From an uncultured bacterium (GTDB taxonomy: Bacteria; Cyanobacteriota; Vampirovibrionia; Gastranaerophilales; Gastranaerophilaceae), in assembly GCA_900314375.1 (NCBI GenBank), contig OMVC01000035.1:1-14522 (forward strand): a stretch of 14,522 nucleotides of DNA, in the 5' to 3' direction. Shown here piece by piece: positions 14,054 to 14,522 of this stretch; within the stretch, counting starts at the first letter, position 1; each line of letters starts with the position of its first letter. The notes under the pieces are model-generated. The model did no database searches and was not told the origin of the DNA. It saw only the letters and a list, made by a program, of their open reading frames with translations. The position numbers were made by a program, and so were the translations under genes.

Positions 14054-14522
14054 ATGGCTAATTTAAAAGATACAGAAAGAGTTATCGGAATACCCCGCGC
14101 AATGTCGTTTTACAATAATTATCCGTTCTATTACGGTTTTTTTAACGAGCTTGGGATAAAGATTGTTTTGTCTGACGTTACAACAAAACAAACAATGTCT
14201 GAAGGTTCTGCACTTGTTGTAACTGAAACATGCCTGCCTATTAAAGTTTATGTAGGTCATGTTTTAAACCTGATAAAAAAAGGGGTAAAAAACATTTTTG
14301 TACCTTCTCTGCAATCTATTGATAATAAAATTTATAATTGTTCAAAAATCAGAGGCCTGCCTGACTTAATAAAAAATGTCGTAAAAGAACCTTGTAACAT
14401 CATAGAAGCAACTCTTGATAAATCAGAAAAAAATCAGGGTTTGTATGAGTTTTTGGCAGAAGCGGTAAAACCGTTTGGAATAACAGATAAAAAACTTATT
14501 AAAAAAGCTTCAAAGTCGGGAT
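14054..14522 (+). CDS. Acyl-CoA dehydratase activase-related protein (DUF2229 type), 3' end outside window
   Basis: The first 156 codons are present and stay open to the window edge. The N-terminus reads VIGIPRAMSFYNNYPF, then FFNELGIKIVLS, TETCLPIKVYVGHV (C60) and IFVPSLQSI with NCSKIRGLPD (C96). This is the pattern of the DUF2229 proteins related to activators of 2-hydroxyacyl-CoA dehydratases, which are iron-sulfur enzymes of anaerobic metabolism. The conserved cysteines may bind a cluster. Here the gene begins directly with this domain rather than with a BadF/HgdC-type ATPase. It is therefore the split form, and an ATPase or a second subunit may follow outside the window. AGGGA 7 bases before the ATG supports the start. 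The true substrate is unknown. Confidence 0.85.
   Translation, partial: MANLKDTERVIGIPRAMSFYNNYPFYYGFFNELGIKIVLSDVTTKQTMSEGSALVVTETCLPIKVYVGHVLNLIKKGVKNIFVPSLQSIDNKIYNCSKIRGLPDLIKNVVKEPCNIIEATLDKSEKNQGLYEFLAEAVKPFGITDKKLIKKASKSG

Overview
This AT-rich window carries eleven protein-coding genes plus intergenic DNA. It looks like a chromosomal segment of an uncultured gut-type bacterium. The low GC, the dnaG-rpoD pair without rpsU, the DUF2229-type dehydratase activase relative and several small unrecognised proteins would fit a Gastranaerophilales (Melainabacteria/Vampirovibrionia) genome. That placement is an inference; a Clostridia-like origin cannot be excluded from the sequence alone. No tRNA, rRNA, CRISPR array, insertion sequence or prophage gene was seen.

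Layout. Positions 1-476 hold no credible gene but are dense in short repeats: two copies of a modular hairpin element, a 23-bp direct repeat flanking one of them, an inverted pair of about 38-bp elements, and a strong hairpin terminator. Then comes a minus-strand orphan gene (477-1931) encoding a hydrophobic-hairpin protein with an HExxH zinc-protease-like motif. It is divergent from a small thioredoxin (2116-2424). Convergent with the thioredoxin is a minus-strand pair, gpmI followed 25 bp later by a large SNF2-type helicase. Divergent from gpmI is an unusual zinc-ribbon/two-TM/SPFH fusion (7089-8387), closed by a bidirectional terminator shared with the next minus-strand pair, dnaG-rpoD. This pair is fused stop-to-start (TAG immediately followed by ATG) and appears to be transcribed from a promoter so close to the dnaG ATG that the message may be leaderless.

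The right end holds a monocistronic 139-aa unknown with its own terminator, a divergent NarL/FixJ-type response regulator without an adjacent kinase, and a minus-strand pair of a 79-aa unknown and maf. The last gene, divergent from these, is an acyl-CoA dehydratase activase-related protein cut by the window edge.

How the genes work together. Most are housekeeping: glycolysis (gpmI), replication priming and global transcription (dnaG, rpoD), nucleotide sanitation (maf) and thiol redox (thioredoxin). I see no clear defence or biosynthetic cluster. The most unusual items are the zinc-ribbon-SPFH fusion, the putative membrane zincin, the modular intergenic hairpin repeats, the probable leaderless primase/sigma operon, and several well-formed palindromes sitting on promoters.
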